Origin: Halobacteriales archaeon QS_8_69_26 | Lineage (GTDB): Archaea > Halobacteriota > Halobacteria > Halobacteriales > SW-7-71-33 | Assembly (NCBI GenBank): GCA_003023195.1 | Contig: PXRX01000046.1 | Location: forward strand, 62,001 to 126,000 | Length of the DNA: 64,000 bases | Reading direction: 5' to 3' | Part shown: piece after piece, positions 8,755 to 18,094 of the stretch | Layout: the number at the start of each line of letters is the position of its first letter | Position numbering within the stretch: position 1 is the first letter of the stretch | Made by a program: the position numbers and the translations under genes | The notes under the pieces: generated by a model | Databases searched by the model: none | Told to the model about the DNA's origin: nothing | The model's input: the letters and a program-made list of their open reading frames with translations, nothing else

Positions 8755-8865
8755 CAGCGGAAGACGCGGAGCGTCTTCCTGGCTCTCGCCTCCCTTCGGT
8801 CGGCGAGAACCTCGCGCGAGGCCGGGCCTGGCGGCCCGGCCCGCGCGCCACGTTGCTGACCGGAT
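8755..8865. repeat. Cluster of perfect hairpins in intergenic DNA
   Basis: Four short inverted repeats follow each other in about 80 bp. They are GGAAGACGC/GCGTCTTCC (8759-8779, 3-nt loop), TCTCGCC/GGCGAGA (8784-8808), the palindrome CTCGCGCGAG (8811-8820) and GCCGGGCC/GGCCCGGC (8821-8840, 4-nt loop). The 8640-8955 stretch contains no supported gene. The cluster lies at the 3' end of the Bat-type gene and could be a dispersed structured intergenic element or an RNA-level signal. Confidence 0.7.
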
Positions 8866-8955
8866 CAGGCCGTCGTGCACCCTTTCTCCGGTTGGTTTCG
8901 GATGAGGGACCCCGAGCCGATCCGGTCCCTGCGTCCCGCTTCCGGTTGCTCCCGG

Positions 8956-11463
8956 TTACTGCTCGGCGGACCCGATCCGTTCGGTTTCGGACCGGCGGGC
9001 GCCCAGGATGGCCGAGAGGAGCTTTCGCTCGGCGGTCCGGAGGTGCTTGTGGACGGTGGGCGGCGAGACGTCGAGGCTGTCGGCGATGTCCTCGCCGGTG
9101 GACTCCCGGGGCCACTCGAAGAAGCCGCTGTGGTAGGCGACCTCCAGGACCTCCCGCTGGCGGTCGGTGAGTTCGGCGGTTACGTCGCCCTGGAGGTCCT
9201 CGTGGTCGCCCTCGACGGCGCTGCGCTGGGCGAGCACCTCCAGGTCGGGGTAGGCCCGCCCGAACGCCTCGACGAACCCGCGGACGTCGGCGGTGCCGGG
9301 CAGTCCGATCCGGACGGTGATGCCGTCGGCCTCGGCGGTTATCTCCTTGATGGTGGCGCCGTGGGTGGTCACCGACTCGAAGAGGTCGCTCTCGGCGAGG
9401 TGGAGTTCGAACCGGCCCCGCTCGGGGTCGATGGCCCGGGCACCCAGGGCCGCGGTCGACCGGTCGGCGAGCCGGGTCACCGCGTCGACGAGGTCCTCCC
9501 CGGCGTCGTCGGCGTCCTCGACGCCGACGTAGGTCAGGTAGGTGCCCTCGTCGCCGGGGACGATTCCCTCGACGGCGACGCGGCCGCCGGTCTCGGCGGA
9601 GAGCCGGGAGAAGAACTCGTCGGTTTCGCCGATCCGGACCTCCAGTTCGGGGCCGGTCTCGGCGACCAGCGCGCGTTCGCGCTCGATGGCGTTCAGCGAG
9701 TAGGCTATCATGTCGGCCAGTTCGGTCAGCACCTCCCGCTCCTCGCCCCCGAAGGCGTCGGGCCGGTCGCCGTACACCTCCAGGACGCCGTACTCCCGGT
9801 GTTCGTGCTCCAGGGGGATGGACGCGACCGACCGGAACCCCTGGTCCAGGGTGACGGTCCGCCAGCTCTCGTCGTCGTGGGAGGCGACGACGTCCTCCGT
9901 TACGACGACGGTCCCCTCCGCGAGGGCGCGCTCGGCGGGGGTGTCGGTGAACGGCCCCCGGTCGCCGGCGGCCCGCACGGCCTCCAGGTAGGACTCGCCG
10001 TCGGTCGCCGACGACGCCTCGGCCCAGGTTCGCGGAACGATCCCCGGGCCGGTGACCTCCCGCTCGCCCACCCAGGCGAACTCCCAGTAGCGGACGTCGG
10101 CGAGTCGCTCGCAGACCTCCCGCTCGACCTGTTCGCGGGAGGTCGCCCGGACGAGCAACTGGCCGATGTCCCGGACAACGGCGTCGATCCGACGGAGGCG
10201 GTCGAGTTGCTCGTTCTGCTCGCGCAGGCGTTCGGTGCGCTCCATGACCGTCGCCTCGCGGGCCGCCCTGTCCAGGGCCACCTCGGTGTTGGTCGCCAGG
10301 GTGCGCGCGAACCGGCGGACGGTCTCGTCGAACTCGTCCGGGGCGGTGCCCCCCGCGACGAACACGCCGTGGTCGCCCAGCGGGATCGCCAGCCCCGAGC
10401 GGATCGGTCCCTCGGAGTCGCCGTCGGGGAGGTCGGTGATCAGGCGCTCCTCGCCGTGGACGAACACGTCCCAGGCGACGTCGACGTACTCGTCGACCGG
10501 ACTGATCCCGGCCGGGAGGTCGATGACCCCCGATGCTGAGGCCGCCTGTTCCAGGGTCCCGGCGTCGCGGTCGTAGAGGTAGATGGCGACCGACAGGAGG
10601 TCGAGCACGTCGATGGCCGTCTCGACGGCCAGCCGCGCGATGTCGTCGCGGTCCTCCGTTCGCATCATCTCCCGGGTGGTCTCGTGGAGGACTGTCAACT
10701 GCCGTTCCCGGCCCCGCCGTCCCTCGACGTCGACGACGGTCGCGACGGCGTCCACCTCGCCGTCCGGCGGCGCAGTCGCGTGGAGTCCGACCTCGACCTC
10801 GGTCCCGTCCTTCGCGAGGCCGGTGAACGTCGCCCGGGTGACCTCCCCGTCACCGGGGTCGAGAGCCGCCACTATCCGGTCGCGGTCGTGGTCGGCCACC
10901 AGGTCCGCGAGGTCGGTGCCGACGAGCATCTCCGGGGCCGTCGCGAACAGTTCGGCCAGCCTGTCGTTGGCGTAGCGCACGGTTCCGCCGTCGAGCGCAC
11001 AGGTCCCCACCGGAGCGTGCTCGACGAGGGTCTCGAACGGCACCGCCGGGGCCGACGACTCCCCGGCGTCGGCCCGTTCGCAGGCCTCGACCACGCGGTC
11101 GACCGACGCCTCGTCCAGGCGTCCGTCGCCGTCCACCGGGACGTACTCGTCGGCCCCTGCCGCGACGGCCTCGCTCGCCAGTTCCTCGTCGCCGTCCCGC
11201 GCGTAGAGTACGACGGGGACCGCCGACCCGCCGCGGAGGTCCCGGACCAACTCCGTCCCGGTCCCGCCCTCCAGCGACTGGGAGACGACCACCAGGTCCG
11301 GGCGTTCGCTCCGGGCCCGGCCGACGGCCTCCTCCAGGCTTCCCACGACGCTCGTCGTCCCCCCGAGCGCGTCCGCGACCCGCCGTCCCGCCTCGGCCGT
11401 CCCGTCCGCGACCAGGATCCCCCCGCCCGCCGATTCCGGCGTTGCGGAATCGTCCTCGGTCAT
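8956..11463 (-). CDS. Bat-type (bacterio-opsin activator) sensor-transcription regulator
   Basis: This is an 835-residue multidomain protein of the haloarchaeal bacterio-opsin activator family. The order is a receiver-like domain (1-130), a PAS domain (about 145-255, TLVEHAPVGTCALDGG), a GAF domain (about 265-410), a coiled segment, a second GAF domain (about 430-600), a Bat-type domain (about 600-760) and a C-terminal HTH_10 helix-turn-helix (LTDRQREVLEVAYHSGFFEW ... VSPPTVHKHLRTAERKLL). In the receiver-like domain the phospho-acceptor aspartate position reads serine (PDLVVVSQS, Ser61) and the usual C-terminal lysine is absent. Phosphorelay control is therefore unlikely; sensing probably runs through PAS/GAF. 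Target genes are unknown. Confidence 0.9.
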   Translation of the reverse strand: MTEDDSATPESAGGGILVADGTAEAGRRVADALGGTTSVVGSLEEAVGRARSERPDLVVVSQSLEGGTGTELVRDLRGGSAVPVVLYARDGDEELASEAVAAGADEYVPVDGDGRLDEASVDRVVEACERADAGESSAPAVPFETLVEHAPVGTCALDGGTVRYANDRLAELFATAPEMLVGTDLADLVADHDRDRIVAALDPGDGEVTRATFTGLAKDGTEVEVGLHATAPPDGEVDAVATVVDVEGRRGRERQLTVLHETTREMMRTEDRDDIARLAVETAIDVLDLLSVAIYLYDRDAGTLEQAASASGVIDLPAGISPVDEYVDVAWDVFVHGEERLITDLPDGDSEGPIRSGLAIPLGDHGVFVAGGTAPDEFDETVRRFARTLATNTEVALDRAAREATVMERTERLREQNEQLDRLRRIDAVVRDIGQLLVRATSREQVEREVCERLADVRYWEFAWVGEREVTGPGIVPRTWAEASSATDGESYLEAVRAAGDRGPFTDTPAERALAEGTVVVTEDVVASHDDESWRTVTLDQGFRSVASIPLEHEHREYGVLEVYGDRPDAFGGEEREVLTELADMIAYSLNAIERERALVAETGPELEVRIGETDEFFSRLSAETGGRVAVEGIVPGDEGTYLTYVGVEDADDAGEDLVDAVTRLADRSTAALGARAIDPERGRFELHLAESDLFESVTTHGATIKEITAEADGITVRIGLPGTADVRGFVEAFGRAYPDLEVLAQRSAVEGDHEDLQGDVTAELTDRQREVLEVAYHSGFFEWPRESTGEDIADSLDVSPPTVHKHLRTAERKLLSAILGARRSETERIGSAEQ

Positions 11464-11600
11464 TCGTTCCGTTCGATGGTTCCCCTGGGGTTTAGTAGCT
11501 TGCGTCGCCTCGGCTCCCGGGAAAATTCAGGATCGCTGTCAGCCTGCATCGCGTGCGGCGGAGGCGGGGGTATTTTGGCCCGACGCCCCCTCGCTCCGAC

Positions 11601-12185
11601 ATGGCGAGCGATCCACCAACCGTCGTCGGCGTCGTCGGGAGTCTCAGGGACGCGTCCGTCACCCGCGATGCGGTCCGGGTTGCCCTCCGGGCGGCGGAAC
11701 GGACCGGCGGGGAAACCTCGATGCTGGACCTCCGGGAGTACGACCTGCCGGTCTTCGACCCGGACCACGACGACGCGGGGGACGCCGAGACGGTCCGCCG
11801 GACCCTCCGGTCGGCGGACTCGGTCGTCGTGGGGACTCCGATGTACCACGGTTCCTACTCCTCGGCGCTCAAGAACTGCCTGGACTACTGTGGCTTCGAC
11901 GAGTTCGACAACACCACGGTCGGCCTGCTCGCGGTTTCCGGCGGCCGGTTCCCCGTTACGGCTCTAGAGCACCTGCGGTCGGTCTGCCGGTCGGTCAACG
12001 CCTGGGTCATCCCCCACCAGGCCGCCGTCCCGAACTCCAGCGACGCCACCTACCAGGGCGAGTTCACCGACGAATCACTGGAGGACCGCGTCGAGACCCT
12101 CGGCGAGGAGGCGGTCCGGTACGCACGGATCGAGCCCGACCCCCGGTCGTTCGAGTCCACCGAGAACGTCGGCGCCGAGCACTGA
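11601..12185 (+). CDS. NADPH-dependent FMN reductase family protein
   Basis: A flavodoxin-like flavoprotein of 194 residues that reduces FMN or small substrates with NAD(P)H. The N-terminal phosphate-binding loop GSLRDASVTRDAV follows the first strand VVGVVGS. The family motif VVVGTPMYHGSYSSALKN (residues about 75-92) and the strand GLLAVSGGRFP are clear. ATG 11601 was chosen because the 16 codons before it look non-coding and a TATTTT box lies about 27 nt upstream. It is divergent from the Bat-type regulator gene (start 11463), so the two may share a control region. Confidence 0.88.
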   Translation: MASDPPTVVGVVGSLRDASVTRDAVRVALRAAERTGGETSMLDLREYDLPVFDPDHDDAGDAETVRRTLRSADSVVVGTPMYHGSYSSALKNCLDYCGFDEFDNTTVGLLAVSGGRFPVTALEHLRSVCRSVNAWVIPHQAAVPNSSDATYQGEFTDESLEDRVETLGEEAVRYARIEPDPRSFESTENVGAEH

Positions 12186-12191
12186 TCCGCG

Positions 12192-12482
12192 TCACTCGAT
12201 CCGGAACGCCGGTTCCTCGACGGCCTCGGACTTGCACTCGGGACACCGCGAGGGGCGGTTGAGGGGGTCGTCGTAGTCGGAGAACCCGCAGTCCTCGCAC
12301 TCCGGGGGGGCGACCATCATCCGTTCGTCGGTCGGTTCGAGCGACCGGGCCACGTGGCGGACGTGCGAGACGGCGTCGGCGGCGGTGACGTCGAACTCCC
12401 GCGCCAGTCCCGACGGCGACGCCGCACGCTCCCGGAGGTGGTCGGTGATCCGTTCCCTGGTGGTCGATTCCGCCTCGCGCAT
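12192..12482 (-). CDS. HTH / zinc-ribbon predicted transcriptional regulator
   Basis: A 96-residue protein with an N-terminal helix-turn-helix (TRERITDHLRERAASPSGLA, EFDVTAADAVSHVRHVARSL). A C-terminal rubredoxin-like zinc ribbon follows, with pairs CEDC and CPEC. This matches the archaeal family of regulators in which an HTH is fused to a Zn ribbon. ATG 12482 is chosen; the frame extends 79 codons upstream into the divergent aldehyde dehydrogenase promoter region without similarity. It is convergent with the FMN reductase gene (6-base gap). Its target is unknown, but it is divergent from the aldehyde dehydrogenase gene. Confidence 0.85.
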   Translation of the reverse strand: MREAESTTRERITDHLRERAASPSGLAREFDVTAADAVSHVRHVARSLEPTDERMMVAPPECEDCGFSDYDDPLNRPSRCPECKSEAVEEPAFRIE

Positions 12483-12712
12483 ACCCGTCGTTGGGTACCG
12501 ACCGGTATACGTCTTGAGGGGGCGTGGCCATGGAGTAGAACGTGTCGCACCGTCCGCGACCCGAGAGCAGGACGTGTCGCGGCGTCGAAGGAACCGGGTC
12601 CCCTTCCCTCCCCGTGCCGCCGTTGGGGGGTCTGCGCCCCGGATCCCACCACCAGAAAAAATTAATTCTATCCGTAGTAAAGGTTTTGGGCCTGGAGCCC
12701 CTCCGATCTCGT

Positions 12713-14143
12713 ATGGCAACGAGCACGCCGACCGACTCCGCGGACCTCCTCATCGACGGGCGGTGGGAGGGCACCGAGGACCACATCGAGGTCGAGGACC
12801 TGGCGGAGGGGGGTACCGTAGCGCGGATCGCCGCGGCGGACCCGGACGACGCGCGGGCGGCACTGGCGGCCGCCCAGGCCGCGACGGTCCGGACCCGCGA
12901 GAGCACCGTGGTCGAACGGGCGAAGTGGCTGGACCAGATCGCCGACGGCATCGAGGCCCGCAGCGAGGAACTGGCCGAGATAATCGTCCGCGAGGCCGGC
13001 AAGCCGATCAGTAGCGCCCGCTCCGAGGTCGCGGCCGCCGCCGAACGGTTCCGCCGCGCCGTCGAGGAGGTCCGGAACCTCGACGGCGACTACCTGGAGG
13101 GGACCACCGACGGCCACGAGGGCTGGCGGGCCATCGTCCGCCCGGAGCCGATGGGGGTCGTGCTCTGCATCTCGCCCTACAACTACCCCCTCTCGACGAC
13201 GGCGCTCCAGGTCGCGCCGGCGCTCGCGGCCGGCAACGCCGTGGTCCTCAAGCCCGCGAGCCAGACGCCGGTCAGCGCGGCCGTCCTCGCCCAGATAGTC
13301 TCGGAGACGGACGTCCCCGACGGGGCGTTCAACTTCGTGCCCGGGCACGGGAGTCGGATCGGGGACGTCCTCTCGGGCGACGACCGGGTCGACGCCATCG
13401 CGATGACCGGGTCGTCGGGCGCGGGCAAGCACGTCGCGGGCGAGAGCGGCATGGTCGAACTCCACATGGAACTGGGCGGCAACGCCCCCGCGATCGTCTT
13501 CGAGGACGCCGACCTGGACGAGGCGGCGGCCGCCGCCGCGAAGGGGTCGTTCAAGTACGCCGGCCAGCGGTGCTCGGCCGTGAGCCGGGTGCTCGCCCAC
13601 GACTCGGTCCACGACGAGGTCGTCGACCGGATCGACGCCGAGACCGACGACTGGCAACCCGGCGACCTCTTCGACGAGGACACCGCCATCGGCCCGCTCA
13701 TCTCCGAGTCCCAGGCCGAGTGGGTCGAGACCCTCGTCGAGGACGCCGTCGCCCGCGGCGCGGAACTGGTGCGGGGCGGCGAACGCGACGGCAAGGTCTT
13801 CGAACCGACCGTCCTCGCGGACGTGCCCCACGACGCTCGGATCCTCTCCGAGGAGCAGTTCGGCCCCGTCGCCGCCGTCGCCCGGTTCGAGGACCGCGAG
13901 GAGGCGATCGAACTCGCCAACGACACCGACCTCGGACTGGACGCCTCCGTGTTCACCGCCGACTACGACCGGGCCATGGAGGTCGCCGACCGCGTGCGCG
14001 CCGGCGCAGTCCGGATCAACGGTGCTCCGTCCCACGGCCTCGGCGACATCCCCTTCGGCGGCGTGAAGGACTCCGGCATCGGCCGCGAGGGCATCGGCTA
14101 CACCATCGAGGCTTTCACGACCACCAAGTCCATCGTCCTCTGA
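12713..14143 (+). CDS. NAD(P)-dependent aldehyde dehydrogenase, GAPN-like
   Basis: An aldehyde dehydrogenase of 476 residues. Visible motifs are the Rossmann-loop region ISPYNYPLSTTALQVAPALA, the substrate/NAD segment VVLKPASQTPVSA, the catalytic glutamate in MELGGNAP and the catalytic cysteine in AGQRCSAVSR. The C-terminal signature is FGGVKDSGIGREGIGYTIE. The GQRCSAVxR and DSGIGREGIxYxIEA patterns resemble non-phosphorylating glyceraldehyde-3-phosphate dehydrogenase (GAPN) and lactaldehyde dehydrogenase. GAPN would oxidise GAP to 3-phosphoglycerate, bypassing the ATP-forming step. Substrate choice cannot be fixed from motifs. ATG 12713 is selected; an AT-rich stretch (AAAAAATTAATTC, 12655-12667) supplies the likely promoter. 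Confidence 0.9.
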   Translation: MATSTPTDSADLLIDGRWEGTEDHIEVEDLAEGGTVARIAAADPDDARAALAAAQAATVRTRESTVVERAKWLDQIADGIEARSEELAEIIVREAGKPISSARSEVAAAAERFRRAVEEVRNLDGDYLEGTTDGHEGWRAIVRPEPMGVVLCISPYNYPLSTTALQVAPALAAGNAVVLKPASQTPVSAAVLAQIVSETDVPDGAFNFVPGHGSRIGDVLSGDDRVDAIAMTGSSGAGKHVAGESGMVELHMELGGNAPAIVFEDADLDEAAAAAAKGSFKYAGQRCSAVSRVLAHDSVHDEVVDRIDAETDDWQPGDLFDEDTAIGPLISESQAEWVETLVEDAVARGAELVRGGERDGKVFEPTVLADVPHDARILSEEQFGPVAAVARFEDREEAIELANDTDLGLDASVFTADYDRAMEVADRVRAGAVRINGAPSHGLGDIPFGGVKDSGIGREGIGYTIEAFTTTKSIVL

Positions 14144-14443
14144 TCGGCCACCCGCCGACGGGACGTTCTCTTCGGCAGTCCACCCGTTGTCTCCGGCATT
14201 TCGTCCGTCCTCTCCCCGTCCCACCGACCGAATAGCCGACGCGCCGGGCCGAACGTCCCCCCGGCGCGCGAGGAACGCGCGAGGGACGACCGACCGTCGA
14301 GCGGGGGTCCGACCGAAGGGAGTGACCCCGGGAGACGGGAGGGAGTCGGCTGGGGAGGGCGTGGCGACGAACCCGACGTTCGTCACCGGATCGGCCGGTC
14401 GCCCGATCGGTCGGTAACCGTCAGTCGCCCCCCGACTGGTCGC
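14144..14443. other. Gene-free 300-bp stretch
   Basis: The stretch between the convergent aldehyde dehydrogenase and PadR-type genes shows frames open only by GC bias, with no haloarchaeal-looking protein, RNA gene or clear repeat. A short inverted segment around 14260-14285 (CGCGCGAGGAACGCGCG) could form a hairpin. Confidence 0.5.
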
Positions 14444-14722
14444 TCACAGGTCCAGTCGTTCGCAGGCCCACTCGTGGTGGGCGAGGAGGGCCCGTTCGCC
14501 GGCCTCGGTGAGTTCGTACCGGTCGTGGATCCCGTCCGCTCGTTCCGCGACGTGGCCAGTCTCGACCAGGGTGTCCAGGGCGCCGTAGAAACTCCCCGGC
14601 GAGACCCGCTCGTCGTAGTGGTCCTCCAGGGCCGCCTTGCACTGCTGGCCCGTCGGCTCGCCGAGGTCGTACAGCACCACGCAGACGTCCCGGCGGAGCC
14701 CGCTCCGTAGCCACTGTCCCAT
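14444..14722 (-). CDS. PadR family transcriptional regulator
   Basis: A 92-residue winged helix-turn-helix protein of the PadR type. The helices are LRRDVCVVLYDLGEPTGQQC, a recognition region SPGSFYGALDTLVETGHVAE and the wing IHDRYELTEAGERALLAHHE. ATG 14722 (MGQWLRSGLRRDV) is the likely start. The frame upstream to 14800 overlaps the region before the next gene and is not conserved-looking. PadR proteins usually repress an adjacent gene in response to small hydrophobic ligands. Here the nearest same-strand genes are the Nmad3-like protein and the hut cluster upstream. Confidence 0.83.
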   Translation of the reverse strand: MGQWLRSGLRRDVCVVLYDLGEPTGQQCKAALEDHYDERVSPGSFYGALDTLVETGHVAERADGIHDRYELTEAGERALLAHHEWACERLDL

Positions 14723-14809
14723 GTCGATCCGGGGTACCAGCGGGTCCGTAAGTCCAGTGGATCCCGTGGCGATCGTAAGCGGATCCCGTGGCGACGACAA
14801 CCCGGACGC

Positions 14810-15616
14810 CTACTCCACCACGTCCCGGAACTCCTCCAGCGAGACGTCGAGGACGTGGGCCTGGTGGTCGCCGCCGAGGTAGGCGTTCTTGTCGTCGCCG
14901 CCCTCCTCCGGGGAGAGGCCCTCCTGGAGGTCGTCGGTGAGGTAGTAGTGGCCGCCGCCGCCGTGTTCGCTGATCTGTACCGCCTCGCTCAGCATGGTCC
15001 CCGGGTCGGTCCCCTCGACGATCACGAGGTCGTCGCCGTCGGGGAGTTCACCCGTCTCCCGGTAGACCTTGGCGTAGGCGTTCTCGCCGTGGTCTTCGAC
15101 GAGGGCCCGGCGTTCGGGTTCCGAGAGGTCGCCGAAGGCCGCCTCCCCGCCGTCGCGGTCGAGCGCCTGGAAGTCCACCACCCCCTCGACGGCGAAGTAG
15201 CCGATCAGGTACCGGTGTTTCGCGCCGCCGCCCTCGGGTTCGAGGACGCTGTAGAAGGCGACCCCGTCGCCCGGTTCCAGCGAGCGTAGCGCCTCGACGA
15301 ACGCCTCGTCCTCGCCGGTCGCGCCGTAGGTCAGCGAGACGAAGTTGGGGTTGTAGTGGAGCGGCCAGTTGTTCAGGTTCACGCCCGTTATGTCGGGGCC
15401 GTCGTCGCCGAGCGGCTTGATCGATTCCAGGAACTCGCCCATCACGCTGTCCTGGTGGCGGAGCCTCGTGTTCCCGAATGTGCGCCGCTCGCTCGTTCCC
15501 CCGGACCCGCCCGGGGAGGGCGCGGGGATGAACTCGAAGGTCCCGTCGTCGTACAGCGGTGCCACCGGGTCGGCGTTCGAGGCGTCGGCACCGACTCCCA
15601 CGAGCGCTACGGTCAT
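14810..15616 (-). CDS. Nmad3-like protein (nucleotide-modification associated domain)
   Basis: The 268-residue protein begins MTVALVGVGADASNADPVAP and then DGTFEFIPAPSP. That opening resembles the family named nucleotide modification associated domain 3 (Nmad3), proposed from gene neighbourhoods to take part in DNA base hypermodification. Other visible segments are GVNLNNWPLHYNPNFVSLTY, GDGVAFYSVLEP and a late VIVEGTDPGTMLSEAVQISE. No catalytic motif is evident. A TATA-like ATTTATTAC box (about 15640-15650) sits roughly 30 nt upstream of ATG 15616, giving the gene its own promoter just behind hutI. The family call comes from memory of the N-terminal pattern, so it is tentative. Confidence 0.55.
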   Translation of the reverse strand: MTVALVGVGADASNADPVAPLYDDGTFEFIPAPSPGGSGGTSERRTFGNTRLRHQDSVMGEFLESIKPLGDDGPDITGVNLNNWPLHYNPNFVSLTYGATGEDEAFVEALRSLEPGDGVAFYSVLEPEGGGAKHRYLIGYFAVEGVVDFQALDRDGGEAAFGDLSEPERRALVEDHGENAYAKVYRETGELPDGDDLVIVEGTDPGTMLSEAVQISEHGGGGHYYLTDDLQEGLSPEEGGDDKNAYLGGDHQAHVLDVSLEEFRDVVE

Positions 15617-15712
15617 TGTCGGTTCCGTACCCGATCTCGGGTAATAAATCCGTGTGTTGGGACGCTTATGAAAAAAACCGGTGGGATCGTGGAGTACCCG
15701 TGGACTCGTGAA

Positions 15713-17008
15713 CTACCCGTGGACCCGTTCGCCCTCTTTGAGGACCGTCCGGACGGTCGTCTCGCCGAAGTTGTAGGGGACGTACCGGTGGGAGGGGGCC
15801 GAGAGCACCGCGAGGTCGGCGGGGGCGCCCTCCCCGAGGGTCCCACGCCCGTCGTCCAGGTCGAGGGCGGCGGCCCCGCCCCGGGTGGTGGCGAGCACCG
15901 ACTCGGCCGGGGTCATGCCCATCTCGACGCAGGACAGCGAGGCGGCGAAGCCCATCGCCCGGGAGTAGCAGTTGGGGTTGAAGTCGGTGGCGACCGCGAC
16001 CGGCGCCGCCCCATCCCACGACGCGCCGTCGAGGAACCGGCGGGCGTCGGCGTACTCCGCGCCCAGGCCGAAGGCGGTGCCGGGCAACAGCACGGGGGTA
16101 ACGCCTGCCTCCCGGAGAGCCGAGACGTCCTCGTCCGTCGCGTGCAGGAGGTGGTCGGCGCTGGTCGCGCCCACCTCGGCCGCCAGCTGTGTACCGCCCA
16201 GGTGGGTCAGCTCCTCGGCGTGGACCTTCGGGGCCATTCCTGCCTCGGCGCCCGCCGCGAGCACCCGGCGGGACTCCTCGACCGAGAAGACGCCCTCCTC
16301 GCAGAAGACGTCGCAAAAGCGGGCGATCCCCTGGTCGGCGACCGCCGGGATCTGGTCCTCGACGACCCGGTCGACGTACTCGCCGGAGTCCAGTCCCTCC
16401 GGGACCGCGTGGGCGCCCATGAACGTCGGGACCACGTCGACGGGGTGCCGTCGGTCGGCCCGGTCGATTACGTCGAGCATGCGCAACTCCGTCTCGACGT
16501 CCAGTCCGTACCCCGACTTGACCTCCACCGTCGTCGTCCCCGCCGCGAGCATCCTGTCGAGGTGGGTCAGCAGGTTCGACAGCAGGGTCCCGTCGTCGGC
16601 CGCCCGGACCGCCCCGACCGTCCGGAGGATCCCGCCGCCCTCGGCGAGGATGTCCTCGTAGGTTTTCCCACGTAACTTGGCCTCGAACTCGTCGGACCGG
16701 TCGCCCGCGAACAGCGCGTGGGTGTGGGCATCGACGAACCCGGGAATCACGGCTCCGCCCGCCGCGTCGACGGCCTCGGCGGCGTTCTCCGGCGGGTACT
16801 CGCGGGTCACCGCCTCGGTCGGCCCGGCGGCCGCGACCCGCCCGTCGACCACGGCGACGGCGGCGTCCTCGTGTCGTTCGAGGAGTTCGTCCGCCTGAGG
16901 GGGTGGAGCGCCCGCCTCCGCCCCCGCACCCTCGGCGGGCCCCACGACCACCTCCGCGGCGTCGTGGACCACCGCGTCGAGGTCGCCGGTCGATCCCGGA
17001 TCGCTCAC
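15713..17008 (-). CDS. hutI: Imidazolonepropionase
   Basis: HutI hydrolyses imidazolone-5-propanoate to N-formimidoyl-L-glutamate, the third step of histidine degradation. The 431-residue amidohydrolase shows the metal-binding HxH motif in [18 protein letters not shown] and the lysine-containing segment [13 protein letters not shown] third-metal-ligand region follows at [12 protein letters not shown], then [12 protein letters not shown]-type text (seen as [16 protein letters not shown]). The start is GTG 17008, overlapping the hutG stop as GTGA, so translation is coupled. A D/A/G-rich N-terminal stretch of about 60 residues with imperfect similarity precedes the core. It is the last gene of the hutU-hutG-hutI operon. 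Confidence 0.95.
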   Translation of the reverse strand: MSDPGSTGDLDAVVHDAAEVVVGPAEGAGAEAGAPPPQADELLERHEDAAVAVVDGRVAAAGPTEAVTREYPPENAAEAVDAAGGAVIPGFVDAHTHALFAGDRSDEFEAKLRGKTYEDILAEGGGILRTVGAVRAADDGTLLSNLLTHLDRMLAAGTTTVEVKSGYGLDVETELRMLDVIDRADRRHPVDVVPTFMGAHAVPEGLDSGEYVDRVVEDQIPAVADQGIARFCDVFCEEGVFSVEESRRVLAAGAEAGMAPKVHAEELTHLGGTQLAAEVGATSADHLLHATDEDVSALREAGVTPVLLPGTAFGLGAEYADARRFLDGASWDGAAPVAVATDFNPNCYSRAMGFAASLSCVEMGMTPAESVLATTRGGAAALDLDDGRGTLGEGAPADLAVLSAPSHRYVPYNFGETTVRTVLKEGERVHG

Positions 17009-18024
17009 TGGGCCTCACTCCCCGAATCTTCCACCGCTTGGGTGCCTCCGGAGGCCCCGTCGACCCCCCTCGCGGCGAGGACGTGAGCGACCGCCCGGGC
17101 ACCGACCCTGGACGTCCGGTCGCCGGCGTCGAACCGGGGAGCGCACTCGACGACCTCGAAGCCGGCCAGGCGGTCGTCCGCGGCGAGCACCCGGAGCATG
17201 ACGAACAGTTCCCGGGGCGGGACTCCCCCGGGTGTCGGGGCGCTCACTCCGGGGGCGGCCGCCGCCGCGACGACGTCGAGGTCGACGCTGGCGTAGAGGA
17301 CGTCGACGTCGCCCAGCGACTCCAGCGCCCGGTCGACGGCCTCGACGGGGTCGGTACACTCCTCGGCGGTGACCACCTCGCCACCCTGCTCGCGGAAGTA
17401 GTCGTGGTAGGCCGTCGACGTCTCGAAGTGCCGGGCGCCGACGACCGCGAGTTCGTCCAGGCCGGCCTCCAGCAACTGCCGGTAGGGGGTTCCGCTGGAG
17501 GGGCCGTCGTGGAGCGCCCGGCAGTCGAGGTGGGCGTCGAAGTTCACGACGCCCGTGGTCGGATCGTCCCCCGGCCCGCCGCCCGCCTCGCCCTCAAGGA
17601 GCGGGGCGACGTTGGCGTAGCTCAGCGAGTTGTCGCCGCCCAGGAACACCGGGAACCCGCCGGTCCGGTGGACCTCGCCGGCGGCCGCGCGGACGGACTC
17701 CTGGACCCGGCCGACGGAGCGGTCGTAGTCGCCGTCCCGCCGGCCCCGGATGTCCACGTCGCCCAGGTCGACCGGCGCGTCGACGGGGCCGGCGTCGAAG
17801 TGGTGGGTCTTGGTCCGCGCCAGGGCCGCCCGGAGTGCGGCCGGCCCCTTCCGGGCGCCCCGTCGGCCGATCACCGCGCCGTCGTACGGTTCGCCGACGA
17901 GGACCGCCTCCCCGTCGACGTCGCCCACCGACCCGCGGGTGACCACGTCGCCGAACGTCTCGTCGTTCGGGTCCGCCGAGTCCTCCCACCGGAAGGGGTG
18001 GGCGAACCCCGGTCCGTCGGTCAT
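17005..18024 (-). CDS. hutG: Formimidoylglutamase (arginase family)
   Basis: HutG hydrolyses N-formimidoyl-L-glutamate to glutamate and formamide. The 339-residue protein has the ureohydrolase fold, shown by [40 protein letters not shown] and [16 protein letters not shown]. The DAHxD and SxDxD metal motifs are intact. The first ureohydrolase motif reads GGDN instead of the usual GGDH, so one classical manganese ligand is Asn. ATG 18024 ([13 protein letters not shown]) fits the family; the frame upstream overlaps the intergenic space behind hutU. It sits 70 bases after hutU and overlaps hutI by 4 bases. Confidence 0.93.
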   Translation of the reverse strand: MTDGPGFAHPFRWEDSADPNDETFGDVVTRGSVGDVDGEAVLVGEPYDGAVIGRRGARKGPAALRAALARTKTHHFDAGPVDAPVDLGDVDIRGRRDGDYDRSVGRVQESVRAAAGEVHRTGGFPVFLGGDNSLSYANVAPLLEGEAGGGPGDDPTTGVVNFDAHLDCRALHDGPSSGTPYRQLLEAGLDELAVVGARHFETSTAYHDYFREQGGEVVTAEECTDPVEAVDRALESLGDVDVLYASVDLDVVAAAAAPGVSAPTPGGVPPRELFVMLRVLAADDRLAGFEVVECAPRFDAGDRTSRVGARAVAHVLAARGVDGASGGTQAVEDSGSEAQ

Positions 18025-18094
18025 CGCTCCCCCTCCCGGGCGGTCGCCGGAGTCGGATCCGATCGGGTGGTCGCCCGCGTCGGACCGGGCCGGA

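Noticed and set aside
8875-10539. Long plus-strand frame of 554 codons
   Set aside because: It lies wholly opposite the Bat-type gene and is compositionally a shadow.
12542-12712. Extended N-terminus of the aldehyde dehydrogenase
   Set aside because: The extra 57 codons run through the AT-rich promoter and have no family similarity.
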